Origin: Desulfosporosinus sp. UBA5188 | GTDB lineage: Bacteria; Bacillota; Desulfitobacteriia; Desulfitobacteriales; Desulfitobacteriaceae | Reading direction: 5' to 3' | Assembly (NCBI GenBank): GCA_002413075.1 | Contig: DHWG01000177.1 | Span: 1-22,945 of the forward strand | Length of the DNA: 22,945 nt | Made by a program: the position numbers and the translations under genes | Notes under the pieces: model-generated | Told to the model about the DNA's origin: nothing | Databases searched by the model: none | What the model saw: the letters and a program-made list of their open reading frames with translations, nothing else | Shown here: one piece after another, positions 1-6,868 of the stretch | Layout: the number at the start of each line of letters is the position of its first letter | How positions within the stretch are numbered: position 1 is the stretch's first letter

Positions 1-7
1 ACAAATA

Positions 8-37
8 TCCTCCCACAAAAAGTAGGAGGAATGCAAT
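8..37 (+). other. Leader hairpin with SD and two-codon mini-ORF
   Basis: TCCTCC (8-13) can pair with GGAGGA (25-30). The right arm is a perfect Shine-Dalgarno sequence directly in front of ATG-CAA-TAA at 31-39. A second small hairpin, CTCGGC-GAAT-GCCGAG (72-87), lies between this point and the lysA ribosome binding site. This could be a translated leader, or simply the edge of an upstream gene region cut by the window. No lysine riboswitch core was recognised. Confidence 0.25.
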
Positions 38-118
38 AAGGTTGGTTCAAGGAAACCCTTGTCCCAACGGGCTCGGCGAATGCCGAGAGGCTATTATATA
101 GAAAGGGAGGAAGAGGAA

Positions 119-1453
119 ATGAAACTGCATGGTACACAAGTGGTGAATGAACAAGGACATTTAGAGATTGGCGGCTGTGACACCGTAGAATTAGCCAACC
201 AGTATGGGACACCGCTTTACATCATGGATGAAGCCCATATTCGGGACATTTGCCGACAGTACCATCATTCGTTTGTGGAAGTCATGGGAAATGCGGAGGT
301 TATTTATGCTTCTAAAGCGTTTTCAACGCTGGCCATGTGCCGGATTATTGATGAAGAAGGGCTAGGCTTAGATGTGGTCTCTGGAGGAGAATTATATACG
401 GCCCTTCAGGCCAATTTCTCCGCTGCACGAATTTACTTTCATGGCAATAATAAATCTCGTGAAGAATTAGAAATGGCAATCAACGCTGGTGTTGGTCGAA
501 TTGTCGTCGATAATTTCTATGAGATGAGTATATTAAATGAGCTGGCAAAGCATTTGAATCAACATGTCGACATACTTCTTCGGGTGACACCAGGGATCGA
601 AGCGCATACTCATGAGTACATTCAGACGGGCCAGATCGATTCTAAGTTTGGTTTTACGTTACCAGACGGCACAGCAGATCGGGCACTCGATTTAGCGTTA
701 TCCTATCCGAATCTTGTCGTTAAAGGGATACATGCTCATATCGGATCACAGATCTTTGAGCTAGATTCCTTCCGCCATGAGGTTCAGATTATGATTAACT
801 ATATGGCAGATATCCTCAGCAGAACTGGTTGCCTTCTGAAGGAATTGAATCTTGGTGGAGGCTTTGGGATTTATTATGCGTCCGGAGATGATCCTGCTCA
901 GATTTCAGATTATGCTAAAACCGTCGAAGCTGCTTTGAAGGATGCTTGTGAGGATCAAAGCTTTCCGCGTCCGAAAATTATTGTTGAACCAGGACGTTCG
1001 ATTGTGGGAACAGCCGGAACGACACTCTATACCGTAGGCTCCATCAAGGAGATTCCCGAAATTCGGAAATATGTTGCGGTGGATGGGGGTATGGCGGATA
1101 ATCCACGACCGGCCCTATATCAAGCGCGATACGAGGCAATTCTTGCCAACCGCGCTAAGGAAGAAGCGGTTGAATCTGTTTCCGTGACCGGAAAATGTTG
1201 TGAATCGGGAGATATGTTAATTTGGGATATCGATTTGCCCAAAGCTATAGCGGGTGATCTGCTGGCTGTTTCATGCACCGGTGCTTATAACTATTCTATG
1301 TCGTCAAATTATAACCGCCTAACAAGGCCTGGCGTCGTGCTCGTGGAAGGCGGTCATGCGGATGTGATCGTAAGACGTGAAACTCATTCCGACTTGCTGC
1401 GAAATGATGTGCTACCGGCTCGCTTGAAATACTTACAAATTGCAAGTCGGTAA
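119..1453 (+). CDS. lysA: Diaminopimelate decarboxylase
   Basis: PLP enzyme that decarboxylates meso-diaminopimelate to L-lysine, the last step of lysine synthesis, in the cytosol. The 444 residues match the usual family length. Visible motifs are YASKAF (63-68, with PLP lysine K66), HIGSQ (207-211), the phosphate-binding GGGFG (246-250), EPGRS (290-294), the CESGD box (361-365) that supplies the cross-subunit Cys, and YNYSMSS near 390. These fit an alanine-racemase-type barrel followed by a C-terminal beta domain. I chose ATG 119 because GGGAGG lies 8 nt upstream; an in-frame TTG at 59 would add 20 residues that are poor in family features. The gene ends at a strong terminator shared with the convergent gene downstream. 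Confidence 0.96.
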   Translation: MKLHGTQVVNEQGHLEIGGCDTVELANQYGTPLYIMDEAHIRDICRQYHHSFVEVMGNAEVIYASKAFSTLAMCRIIDEEGLGLDVVSGGELYTALQANFSAARIYFHGNNKSREELEMAINAGVGRIVVDNFYEMSILNELAKHLNQHVDILLRVTPGIEAHTHEYIQTGQIDSKFGFTLPDGTADRALDLALSYPNLVVKGIHAHIGSQIFELDSFRHEVQIMINYMADILSRTGCLLKELNLGGGFGIYYASGDDPAQISDYAKTVEAALKDACEDQSFPRPKIIVEPGRSIVGTAGTTLYTVGSIKEIPEIRKYVAVDGGMADNPRPALYQARYEAILANRAKEEAVESVSVTGKCCESGDMLIWDIDLPKAIAGDLLAVSCTGAYNYSMSSNYNRLTRPGVVLVEGGHADVIVRRETHSDLLRNDVLPARLKYLQIASR

Positions 1454-1462
1454 CATGCCCAT

Positions 1463-1506
1463 AAAAAAATGGCCCGTATGCGTTTGACGCGTCCGGGTCA
1501 TTTTTT
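1463..1506. terminator. Bidirectional intrinsic terminator, lysA / 1505-1906
   Basis: An A-rich run and the left arm (about 1464-1482) pair with the right arm (about 1488-1506) around a TTTGA loop, and a T run follows at 1500-1506. The stem contains CCCG/CGGG and ATGCG/CGCGT blocks with G-T wobbles. A run on one side and T run on the other make it usable from both strands, which suits the convergent genes. Confidence 0.85.
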
Positions 1507-1906
1507 AACGTTTTTGGGGGCGGACTATCACAAGATCAAGGGCAACCAACATAAGAGTTGCGATCAGAATGAGCGTCAATCCTTTCGAGGAGACGGTCGA
1601 AGCATACGATACAGAAGGAATATAATAAGAAGACAAGGGCACTAGTGAAGGATTGATTGCTTTAGGCACAGCCGAGTAATAGGGATATGATCGGGGACTA
1701 TAGGGCAAGGGAGCTTGGGCCGTGTAGCGAGATTGAGGTTGAGGCCTATTGGGTGAATTAGAGTGGAGGAAATATGAGTTAGTGGTTAATGGAACGACTC
1801 TTGGTTGTGGACGGTTATAGGCAGGAGAGCAAAGTCCAGTATGATGGTGGAAGAGTAGAGGACTTCGTAATACCGGCGCATAGACACGATTGTATCCAGG
1901 ATTCAA
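1505..1906 (-). CDS. Tyr/Pro-rich protein with C-terminal membrane anchor
   Basis: Not a family I recognise. The 133-residue product has a long N-terminal part (about 1-105) rich in Tyr, Pro, Ser and Asn, with motifs such as NRPQPR and NRPQPQ, then one hydrophobic helix (about 109-128) and a short basic tail ending RPQKR. This is the layout of a tail-anchored membrane protein, and the composition recalls spore-coat and surface proteins. The start is TTG at 1906, with AGGGGGG about 7 nt upstream on the minus strand; no ATG competes. It converges on lysA and is divergent from the LCP gene. A CATATAAT box at 1934-1941 (minus strand) could be a -10 element, including of the sporulation sigma type. 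The good ribosome binding site and continuous anchor argue that the gene is real. Confidence 0.65.
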   Translation of the reverse strand: MNPGYNRVYAPVLRSPLLFHHHTGLCSPAYNRPQPRVVPLTTNSYFLHSNSPNRPQPQSRYTAQAPLPYSPRSYPYYSAVPKAINPSLVPLSSYYIPSVSYASTVSSKGLTLILIATLMLVALDLVIVRPQKR

Positions 1907-1933
1907 GGTCAGTCCCCCCTTTCACTTATTGGT

Positions 1934-1941
1934 ATTATATG
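1934..1941 (-). promoter_or_regulatory. Possible -10 box for the Tyr/Pro-rich protein gene
   Basis: CATATAAT on the minus strand, about 28 nt before the TTG start. It fits either a sigma-A -10 (TATAAT) or the CATAnnnT form used by sigma-E/sigma-K. No convincing sigma-A -35 box sits 16-18 nt upstream, which slightly favours an alternative sigma factor. Confidence 0.25.
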
Positions 1942-2118
1942 TAAATAAAGGCGGAGTGGTACCTACAAGAGGGGAAAATGAATTATTGTATTTCAAAGAT
2001 TCTTAAACCACAAGAATTTTCATGTTTTCTATATATTGCCTATTTAGCGTTGAATATTTTAAAGGTGATTGATTGATGCTAAACTATAACAGAAACATTA
2101 GAAATGGAGTGGGCTCGG

Positions 2119-3171
2119 ATGCAGGGGAAAAAATCCTATGGCCGAATAATTCTCCGGGTCTTAACGGACTACAAAAAAGCTATACTAATGGGGTTATTAG
2201 TCATCAGCTTGGTTATAAGTGTCTCCCTAGTAAGTCAAGTAGTCGGAAATGAAGGAAAAACTATCCTACAGCCGGAGCAGAATCAAGAACAAGTTAGCTC
2301 AAGCAAAGACGTCCCGATTGAACCTTCGAGTGACTATGCTGTAGAGTCGGATCTTGAGGTATATCCTCAGCAGCCAGTTGCTAATTTTAAGGGGGAACGG
2401 TTTACCGTTCTATTAGTTGGGGTAGATCGTCGACCTGGTGAGAAAACCCTCAGTAATACGGATACTCTCTTATTAGCCAGTGTTAATACCGTGAATGGTA
2501 AAATTGCTGTTCTCTCCATACCCAGAGACACCCAAGTCACGGTGCCGGGCTATGGAAAGGAAAAAATTAATGCGGCTGCACGAGTTGGACAAGGGATTAA
2601 GACCACAACAACTTTAATTGAAGGTTTAACAGGTCAGTCTATTGACGGTTATGTTATTACAAATTTTAATGGATTTAAGTCTATTATTGATACACTGGGA
2701 GGAGTAACTCTCAACGTTGAAAAGAATATGTACTATGTGACAGGAGATTCGTCAGACGGCGTGATTAATCTTGAAAAAGGAACTCAACGATTAACTGGGG
2801 CACAGGCTTTGCAATATGCTAGATTCCGTCAAGATGCTTTGGGAGACATATCAAGGACGGCGCGCCAGCAGGCAGTTATTAAGGCTATAGGGAAAGAATT
2901 TATGCAAGTTAAGAGCGTTCCTAAATTGCCCTGGCTTATTCCTCGTATTGCTAAATCAGTCGAAACAAATCTTTCCATAGCTCAACTATGGGGGATGACC
3001 AATTTTCTATTGCATAACGAAAATTCGGAGATTTCATCCCAAACCTTACCCGGCAATTTCCTTGTCGAGAAAGATATTAGTTACTGGAAAGTTAACCCGC
3101 TGAAGTCACACGCAATTGTTAAGAAGCTCTTTGAAGAGGGAGAGACGAGTAGTACGTTCTTTTCGCGCTAA
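2119..3171 (+). CDS. LytR-CpsA-Psr (LCP) family cell-wall ligase
   Basis: LCP proteins transfer undecaprenyl-linked glycopolymers (teichoic acids, capsule) onto peptidoglycan on the outer face of the membrane. The 350-residue product has a basic N-terminus, one membrane segment (about 21-41), a low-complexity linker rich in Gln, Glu and Ser, and an LCP domain (about 94-262). Conserved pieces are LLVGVDRR (98-105), NTDT (113-116), SIPRDT (133-138), KIN (149-151), LTGAQALQYARFR (225-237) and GDISRTARQQ (242-251), which hold the Arg and Asp residues that bind lipid pyrophosphate. I prefer ATG 2119, preceded by GGAGTGG at about 7 nt; an in-frame ATG at 2104 has no ribosome binding site. It stands alone, in front of the XRE cassette. 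Confidence 0.93.
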   Translation: MQGKKSYGRIILRVLTDYKKAILMGLLVISLVISVSLVSQVVGNEGKTILQPEQNQEQVSSSKDVPIEPSSDYAVESDLEVYPQQPVANFKGERFTVLLVGVDRRPGEKTLSNTDTLLLASVNTVNGKIAVLSIPRDTQVTVPGYGKEKINAAARVGQGIKTTTTLIEGLTGQSIDGYVITNFNGFKSIIDTLGGVTLNVEKNMYYVTGDSSDGVINLEKGTQRLTGAQALQYARFRQDALGDISRTARQQAVIKAIGKEFMQVKSVPKLPWLIPRIAKSVETNLSIAQLWGMTNFLLHNENSEISSQTLPGNFLVEKDISYWKVNPLKSHAIVKKLFEEGETSSTFFSR

Positions 3172-3262
3172 CGCGGAACTTGGGGACTTGTGTGACGGTT
3201 AATGGCATGAAAGAAAGAGGGAACTCTTCCAGCAAAGGCTCCCAAATCTATGTAAAAAGTTC

Positions 3263-3290
3263 TTGACATTCGCATCCTCTCTCTTATAAT
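3263..3290 (+). promoter_or_regulatory. Sigma-A promoter of the membrane protein-XRE cassette
   Basis: TTGACA at 3263-3268 and TATAAT at 3285-3290 with a 16-nt spacer: both hexamers are consensus. Transcription would start near 3297, about 37 nt before the first ATG. This is the clearest promoter in the window. Confidence 0.85.
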
Positions 3291-3292
3291 AG

Positions 3293-3314
3293 AATGTAAA
3301 GATGTTTTTACATT
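3293..3314 (+). promoter_or_regulatory. Inverted-repeat operator over the cassette start point
   Basis: AATGTAAA (3293-3300) and TTTACATT (3307-3314) form a perfect 8-bp inverted repeat with a 6-nt gap, immediately downstream of the -10 box and covering the expected start point. A third half-site, ATGTAAA, lies at 3250-3256, just upstream of the -35 box. The natural reading is an autorepressor site for the XRE regulator encoded at 3548-3745. Confidence 0.6.
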
Positions 3315-3333
3315 AAGACAAGGAGGGATTTTC

Positions 3334-3558
3334 ATGAGGCTTCAAAAAGCGGATGAAATGGAATTGTCAATAAACTTTAAGTCTATGAGGTTATCTTGGG
3401 TATTTGGGAATATCGCTTTATTTATATGGCTAACATTAGCCTTTATAAAGAACGGTGAGTTTCCTCTTATTCTTTTTACGATTATTTCCTTACAAAATGT
3501 CATTTTTTTTGGCAGCAAACTTTATATGACCCGCAAGATGTCTAACGATGAGAAATAA
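3334..3558 (+). CDS. Small two-helix membrane protein, XRE partner
   Basis: Predicted 74-residue integral membrane protein with a polar N-terminus (about 1-18), two hydrophobic helices (about 20-38 and 44-62) and a charged C-terminus. AAGGAGGGA lies 5-6 nt before the ATG. It overlaps the XRE gene by 11 nt, so the two are co-transcribed and probably translationally coupled. Pairs of a small membrane protein and a small XRE regulator are common in Firmicutes, but the function of the membrane partner is generally unknown. No enzymatic motif is visible. Confidence 0.75.
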   Translation: MRLQKADEMELSINFKSMRLSWVFGNIALFIWLTLAFIKNGEFPLILFTIISLQNVIFFGSKLYMTRKMSNDEK

Positions 3559-3745
3559 AATTAAAATCCTACGCAAGGAATTAGGATTACGTCAAGAAGA
3601 CATTGCAAATCAAGTGGGTGTGACAAGACAAACTATTATTGCCGTTGAAAATAATAAGTACAATCCCACTCTTGAATTGGCGATGAAACTTGCAAGATTA
3701 TTAAACACTCCAGTTGAGGCTATATTTCAGTTAGATGAAAGTTAA
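3548..3745 (+). CDS. Small XRE-family transcriptional regulator
   Basis: A 65-residue stand-alone helix-turn-helix protein of the Cro/C1 type. Residues about 4-58 form the five-helix domain: KILRKELGLRQEDIANQVG, then the recognition region VTRQTIIAVENNKYNPT (about 25-41) and a closing LAMKLARLLNTPVEAIF helix pair. There is no ligand or dimerisation domain beyond this, as in YgzD-like proteins. The ATG lies inside the end of the preceding membrane-protein gene. Likely target: the AATGTAAA/TTTACATT repeat over its own promoter (3293-3314). DNA binding is secure; the regulated process is unknown. Confidence 0.92.
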   Translation: MRNKIKILRKELGLRQEDIANQVGVTRQTIIAVENNKYNPTLELAMKLARLLNTPVEAIFQLDES

Positions 3746-3843
3746 AAGGCATAACCGGTTGCACCGCTATTAACGATGAAAATAGGCATAGTAATCTACA
3801 GCATATTCAACGAGACGATGTGCTAATTCGCTGCGTAACTCTT

Positions 3844-4506
3844 TTAAAGTCTCTCCATTATCTCAAGAGTAAAATGCATAAAATCGGGGATAATAAGGTC
3901 TGCTTGTATTAGGTCTTGTACTGTTGCAGCGGCAGGATTCGGAACGCCGATGCACCAGAGTCCTGCTGATTTGGCAGATTGAACGCCTACTGCAGCGTCT
4001 TCAAAAACTACCCCTTCAAACGGGGAAATGTTTAATCGTTCTGCGGTTAGGCGATACGGTTCTGGGTTTGGTTTACCAAGCCGAACGTCTTCGCCACAGA
4101 TCGTTTGATCAAAGGCATCCCTAAGACCTATTCGTTCAATCACTAATTCGACTCTTGGGCGGGACCCTGATGAGGTTAAGGCTAAGAGATAGCCATGCGC
4201 TTGTAAAGAATTAATGGCTTCAAGGACACCGGGCATGGGCTGGATGACTTCGCCGTTCATCATGTCAGCAAAAAGAGCTTGCTTCCTTTTAATCATCTCT
4301 GGTAAAGAAACCGTTAGTTTTAATTCGTGCTTAATGCGTTCCAAAATATCGTTTTCTCGACGTCCTGAGGAGTTAGACCTGAGGTCTTCAGAGAGACTAT
4401 CAAAGGATTGACCATAATCCAGACAAATTTGACGTTCTGCAGCTTTATGGATTTTCTCTAAATCAATAATAAGTTCATCGAGATCAAAAATAGCGGCTCG
4501 GATCAT
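3844..4506 (-). CDS. HAD-superfamily hydrolase, beta-phosphoglucomutase-like
   Basis: A 220-residue phosphatase or mutase-like HAD protein with a helical cap (about 16-85). Motif I is FDLDELIID (7-15), with nucleophile D8 and acid/base D10. Motif II is TSSG (111-114), motif III is the lysine in GKPNPEPY (K145), and motif IV is FEDAAVG (168-174). The usual motif I of this subfamily is DxDGxxxD; here Glu replaces the Gly after D10, which is unusual but leaves the acidic residues intact. ATG 4506 has AAAGGAG about 9 nt upstream. The substrate (a sugar phosphate or other small phosphoester) cannot be told from sequence. It is transcribed alone on the minus strand. Confidence 0.9.
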   Translation of the reverse strand: MIRAAIFDLDELIIDLEKIHKAAERQICLDYGQSFDSLSEDLRSNSSGRRENDILERIKHELKLTVSLPEMIKRKQALFADMMNGEVIQPMPGVLEAINSLQAHGYLLALTSSGSRPRVELVIERIGLRDAFDQTICGEDVRLGKPNPEPYRLTAERLNISPFEGVVFEDAAVGVQSAKSAGLWCIGVPNPAAATVQDLIQADLIIPDFMHFTLEIMERL

Positions 4507-4860
4507 CGGTACAGACTCCTTTCTATATATAGAAAGCTTACTCCAGGTGGAACGCGAGGAATTGAACTCACAATATGATTAAGTATATAGTTTTAACTTC
4601 AAAATGAAAATTTATTTCTGAATGTGTCTAGTTGGCATGGCAAACAAAACGTCCCTTGGCTACAGGGACACTCGGCCATCCTTGGCCAGCGGATGTCGTG
4701 TTGGTCGGGTACCCTGTTAGCCTGCATTAGGGTTTAAAGCCCTAGTTTGGCACGTTGTGCGCATGGCTGAACAAGTGTCTCACGATCCTCTCCAATATGA
4801 TATAGTTGTAAAAGTCCAATCTGGTAAGGTTGGCATCCTGGATGAAGGGGAATGTGGTGG
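4507..4860. other. Gene-free stretch with GC-rich hairpin block before corA
   Basis: After an AT-rich part (about 4555-4625) comes a visibly GC-richer block (about 4631-4770) with consecutive hairpins: GTCCCT/AGGGAC (4651-4656/4664-4669), GGCCA/TGGCC (4674-4678/4683-4687), the GGGTACCC palindrome (4707-4714), TAGGG/CCCTA (4728-4732/4740-4744) and GCAC/GTGC (4750-4753/4757-4760). GCATGGC occurs at 4635-4641 and 4761-4767, and GTGTCT at 4624-4629 and 4775-4780, bracketing the block. A 43-codon reading frame (4763-4894) lacks a ribosome binding site. I recognise no known riboswitch core. It may be a structured RNA, a corA leader or the end of a mobile element. Confidence 0.5.
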
Positions 4861-5829
4861 ATGGAAGAGTTTTATATTAGCCCACAGGGAATAGAAGTTA
4901 TCCGGGGAAGTCAGTCTCAAATTAATGCGGAAGAAATGTTCAAGCTCCTAGTTCTAGGCGTTGAAGATTGGGATCAAGTTCCACTCTTAGGGGCGAATGA
5001 CATAGAAGAACAATCTGATTGGATTAAACGCATTCGAGAGAAAGACGACGAAGCGAAGTTGCGGGCTAAAGTTAGAGAAGGCGTTTTAGTTTTTCAACCC
5101 CGTTTTGAGCGATTAAGTAAGAACGTTCATTATATGAGGTTTCGAGATATCGATGAACAAGGGAATGAAAGTCCCGTACGTTTCTTCCTAACCCCCGATC
5201 ATTTCGTTTTATTAGGATGGAATGGGGTAAACCAGGAACGTCTGACCGAATGGGCTGAACGCGGAATTTTGACAAATCCCATAGAGCTTGCTTGCGCGTT
5301 AGGCCTAAGAGTATTGCGCCACCATCAACAACGACTTGATCTTATTGAAGATGAAATGGATGTCCTTGAAGAGGAAATTCTAACCACCACGCGTGTTTGG
5401 CACCTTAAACGGATTATCGCTTTGCACCGTCAAATACTGAAGTTGAGACGATCGTTAAATGCCACCCAAAGTGTTTTTGGGCGCATGAAAAATATTGAAA
5501 AACCAGAGTTCGGCGATCTCCAAGAGGAATTAATCGTAGAGATGCAGCATGTCATCAATAATGCTCATCAAACACATGAAATGATTGAGAACTTAAGAGC
5601 TGCCTATCAGGCGGCAGTCGATAATCGAGCGAATGATATTATGAAGGTACTGACGCTGGTGGCGACCATTATTTTGCCAGTTACTTTACTCACCAGTTAT
5701 TTTGGAATGAATTTTGAGTTCATGCCATTTATTCATCAACCCCACGGCATTCTAATATTTTATGGGTTCTCATTCACTATATTTCTAATAGTTATGATCT
5801 TTTTCAGGAAGAAAAGGTGGATGAAATAA
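4861..5829 (+). CDS. corA: CorA-family divalent metal transporter
   Basis: Inner-membrane channel for Mg2+ (or Co2+ and relatives), normally a homopentamer. The 322-residue product has a cytosolic N-terminal domain (about 1-150), a long helical stalk with heptad-like charged residues (about 150-260), a first membrane helix (about 262-280) ending in the signature YFGMNF (280-285), a short external loop, and a second helix (about 296-315) with a basic C-terminus RKKRWMK. I chose ATG 4861 with AAGGGGA 9 nt upstream; ATG 4852 is only 1 nt from that site. The hairpin-rich block upstream could be a control leader, but none of the known Mg2+ sensors was recognised. Confidence 0.93.
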   Translation: MEEFYISPQGIEVIRGSQSQINAEEMFKLLVLGVEDWDQVPLLGANDIEEQSDWIKRIREKDDEAKLRAKVREGVLVFQPRFERLSKNVHYMRFRDIDEQGNESPVRFFLTPDHFVLLGWNGVNQERLTEWAERGILTNPIELACALGLRVLRHHQQRLDLIEDEMDVLEEEILTTTRVWHLKRIIALHRQILKLRRSLNATQSVFGRMKNIEKPEFGDLQEELIVEMQHVINNAHQTHEMIENLRAAYQAAVDNRANDIMKVLTLVATIILPVTLLTSYFGMNFEFMPFIHQPHGILIFYGFSFTIFLIVMIFFRKKRWMK

Positions 5830-5838
5830 ACGATTCTC

Positions 5839-5867
5839 TTGTCTTTTAGATTAAACAGTTATACAAT
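5839..5867 (+). promoter_or_regulatory. Probable promoter of gene 5909-6250
   Basis: TTGTCT (5839-5844) and TACAAT (5862-5867) with a 17-nt spacer, close to sigma-A consensus, ending about 40 nt before the gene start. Confidence 0.5.
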
Positions 5868-5908
5868 GTACGAGTTATTATAAGGCGGAATTTTTTGGAG
5901 GGTATACA

Positions 5909-6250
5909 ATGGAGAAACTACTAGAAAAGTTAAAAGAATACTTAAAAATGGAATCTGAAATCCCTTCTGAGGAGTTCTCAGAGTATTTTCGCACACTCAT
6001 TGCGGAACTCAATCAAACATTTAATGACATGGATCGAGAAAATCGTCTAAAAGCTCTATATATTTGTTCGATTGTACAATCCAACGCAGATGCTAGAGCA
6101 AAAGAGAGTAAAGCCACTGCTAAAACGTTTAAAAAGATAAGCGCTAAATGTGCTTTTTGGACCGATGCCATTAAGTTCAATTTGGGAAAAGACGGGATGT
6201 CCCCAGAGGAAATTGAACAAGCAACGGAAGCAATCAACACCAGTATCTAA
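5909..6250 (+). CDS. Hypothetical small helical cytosolic protein
   Basis: Unrecognised 113-residue protein, likely all helical and soluble: there is no signal peptide or membrane segment, and the sequence is rich in Glu, Lys, Asn and Ala. Two Cys (in the ICSIV and KCAFW stretches) are too far apart to suggest a metal site. GGAGGG lies 7-8 nt before the ATG. It has its own promoter and is closed by a terminator, so it is a single-gene unit. Function unknown. Confidence 0.8.
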   Translation: MEKLLEKLKEYLKMESEIPSEEFSEYFRTLIAELNQTFNDMDRENRLKALYICSIVQSNADARAKESKATAKTFKKISAKCAFWTDAIKFNLGKDGMSPEEIEQATEAINTSI

Positions 6251-6275
6251 AGTAACTTCATTTACACGGATTAGG

Positions 6276-6311
6276 ACATCAAGCCTCATAGCTTTGATGT
6301 TTCTTTTTTTT
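6276..6311 (+). terminator. Intrinsic terminator after 5909-6250
   Basis: ACATCAA (6276-6282) pairs with TTGATGT (6294-6300) around an 11-nt loop, followed by a T-rich tract with one C interruption (6300-6311). Confidence 0.85.
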
Positions 6312-6373
6312 CATCTGAAACATTTTAACCCTCATGATCGTATTAGAAGTGTAGACATAAATTTGACAAAGAA

Positions 6374-6868
6374 ATGAGTGAAATGAACATGCCAGAAAAA
6401 TTATACCGTTCGGCACAAGAAAAGATGGTCGGAGGGGTTTGTGGAGGTCTTGCTGACTATTTCAGTGTTGATGTTACCTTGGTGCGGTTAATTGTCTTAG
6501 TGGCTGCTTTTGCTGGGGGTGTAGGTATCCCAGTTTACTTGGTTGCTTGGGTCATCATTCCAGTTAATCCAGACGAACAAGGTAGGCAGATCGTGCGTCA
6601 TTCCCGTGATGCCGGGGAGGTCGTCAAGGGAATGGTTTCAGATGTCAAAGATGCAACGAAGGGCATTCACCTGGAGAAACACGAGAAGATGGAGAATCCC
6701 GAAACTCATAAGAACCGCTCGAAAATGGCCGGTGTGATATTAGTGTCCTTAGGTGCCTATTTTCTCTTCGAACGTTTTCTGCCCTATTGGTTTGATATAA
6801 GCAGAATGTGGCCTCTCTTCCTTATCTTAATAGGAATCGCAATTATTTATCGGGGAGGAAGAAAATGA
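6374..6868 (+). CDS. PspC-domain envelope-stress membrane protein
   Basis: A 164-residue membrane protein. Residues about 8-66 are a PspC domain: KLYRSAQEKMVGGVCGGLADYF, then VDVTLVRLIVLVAAFAGG and IPVYLVAWVIIP. A charged cytosolic linker (67-115) follows, then a C-terminal hydrophobic pair (about 117-160) with the RMWPLFLILIGI motif typical of LiaF-type N-terminal regions. PspC and LiaF proteins sense or modulate cell-envelope stress. Its stop overlaps the start of the next gene (ATGA), so the two form an operon. The start is not firm: ATG 6374, 6383 and 6389 are in frame and none has a strong ribosome binding site. Confidence 0.88.
   Translation: MSEMNMPEKLYRSAQEKMVGGVCGGLADYFSVDVTLVRLIVLVAAFAGGVGIPVYLVAWVIIPVNPDEQGRQIVRHSRDAGEVVKGMVSDVKDATKGIHLEKHEKMENPETHKNRSKMAGVILVSLGAYFLFERFLPYWFDISRMWPLFLILIGIAIIYRGGRK

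Noticed and set aside
59..118. TTG start at 59 for lysA, adding 20 residues
   Set aside because: The extension is Arg/Glu-rich and unlike the family, and the ribosome binding site clearly serves ATG 119.
4546..4575. T-box-like GGTGGAAC-GCG on plus strand and tRNA T-loop-like GTTCAATTCC on minus strand
   Set aside because: The T-box core lacks a base and has no antiterminator or synthetase-type gene after it. The tRNA reading fails: T-stem pairs do not form, CCA is misplaced, and the sequence where the rest of the tRNA should lie is AT-rich.
4622..4720. Short open frames across the hairpin block (one starting ATG 4622)
   Set aside because: No ribosome binding site, odd composition rich in Cys, Trp and Gly, and open mainly because the block is GC-rich.
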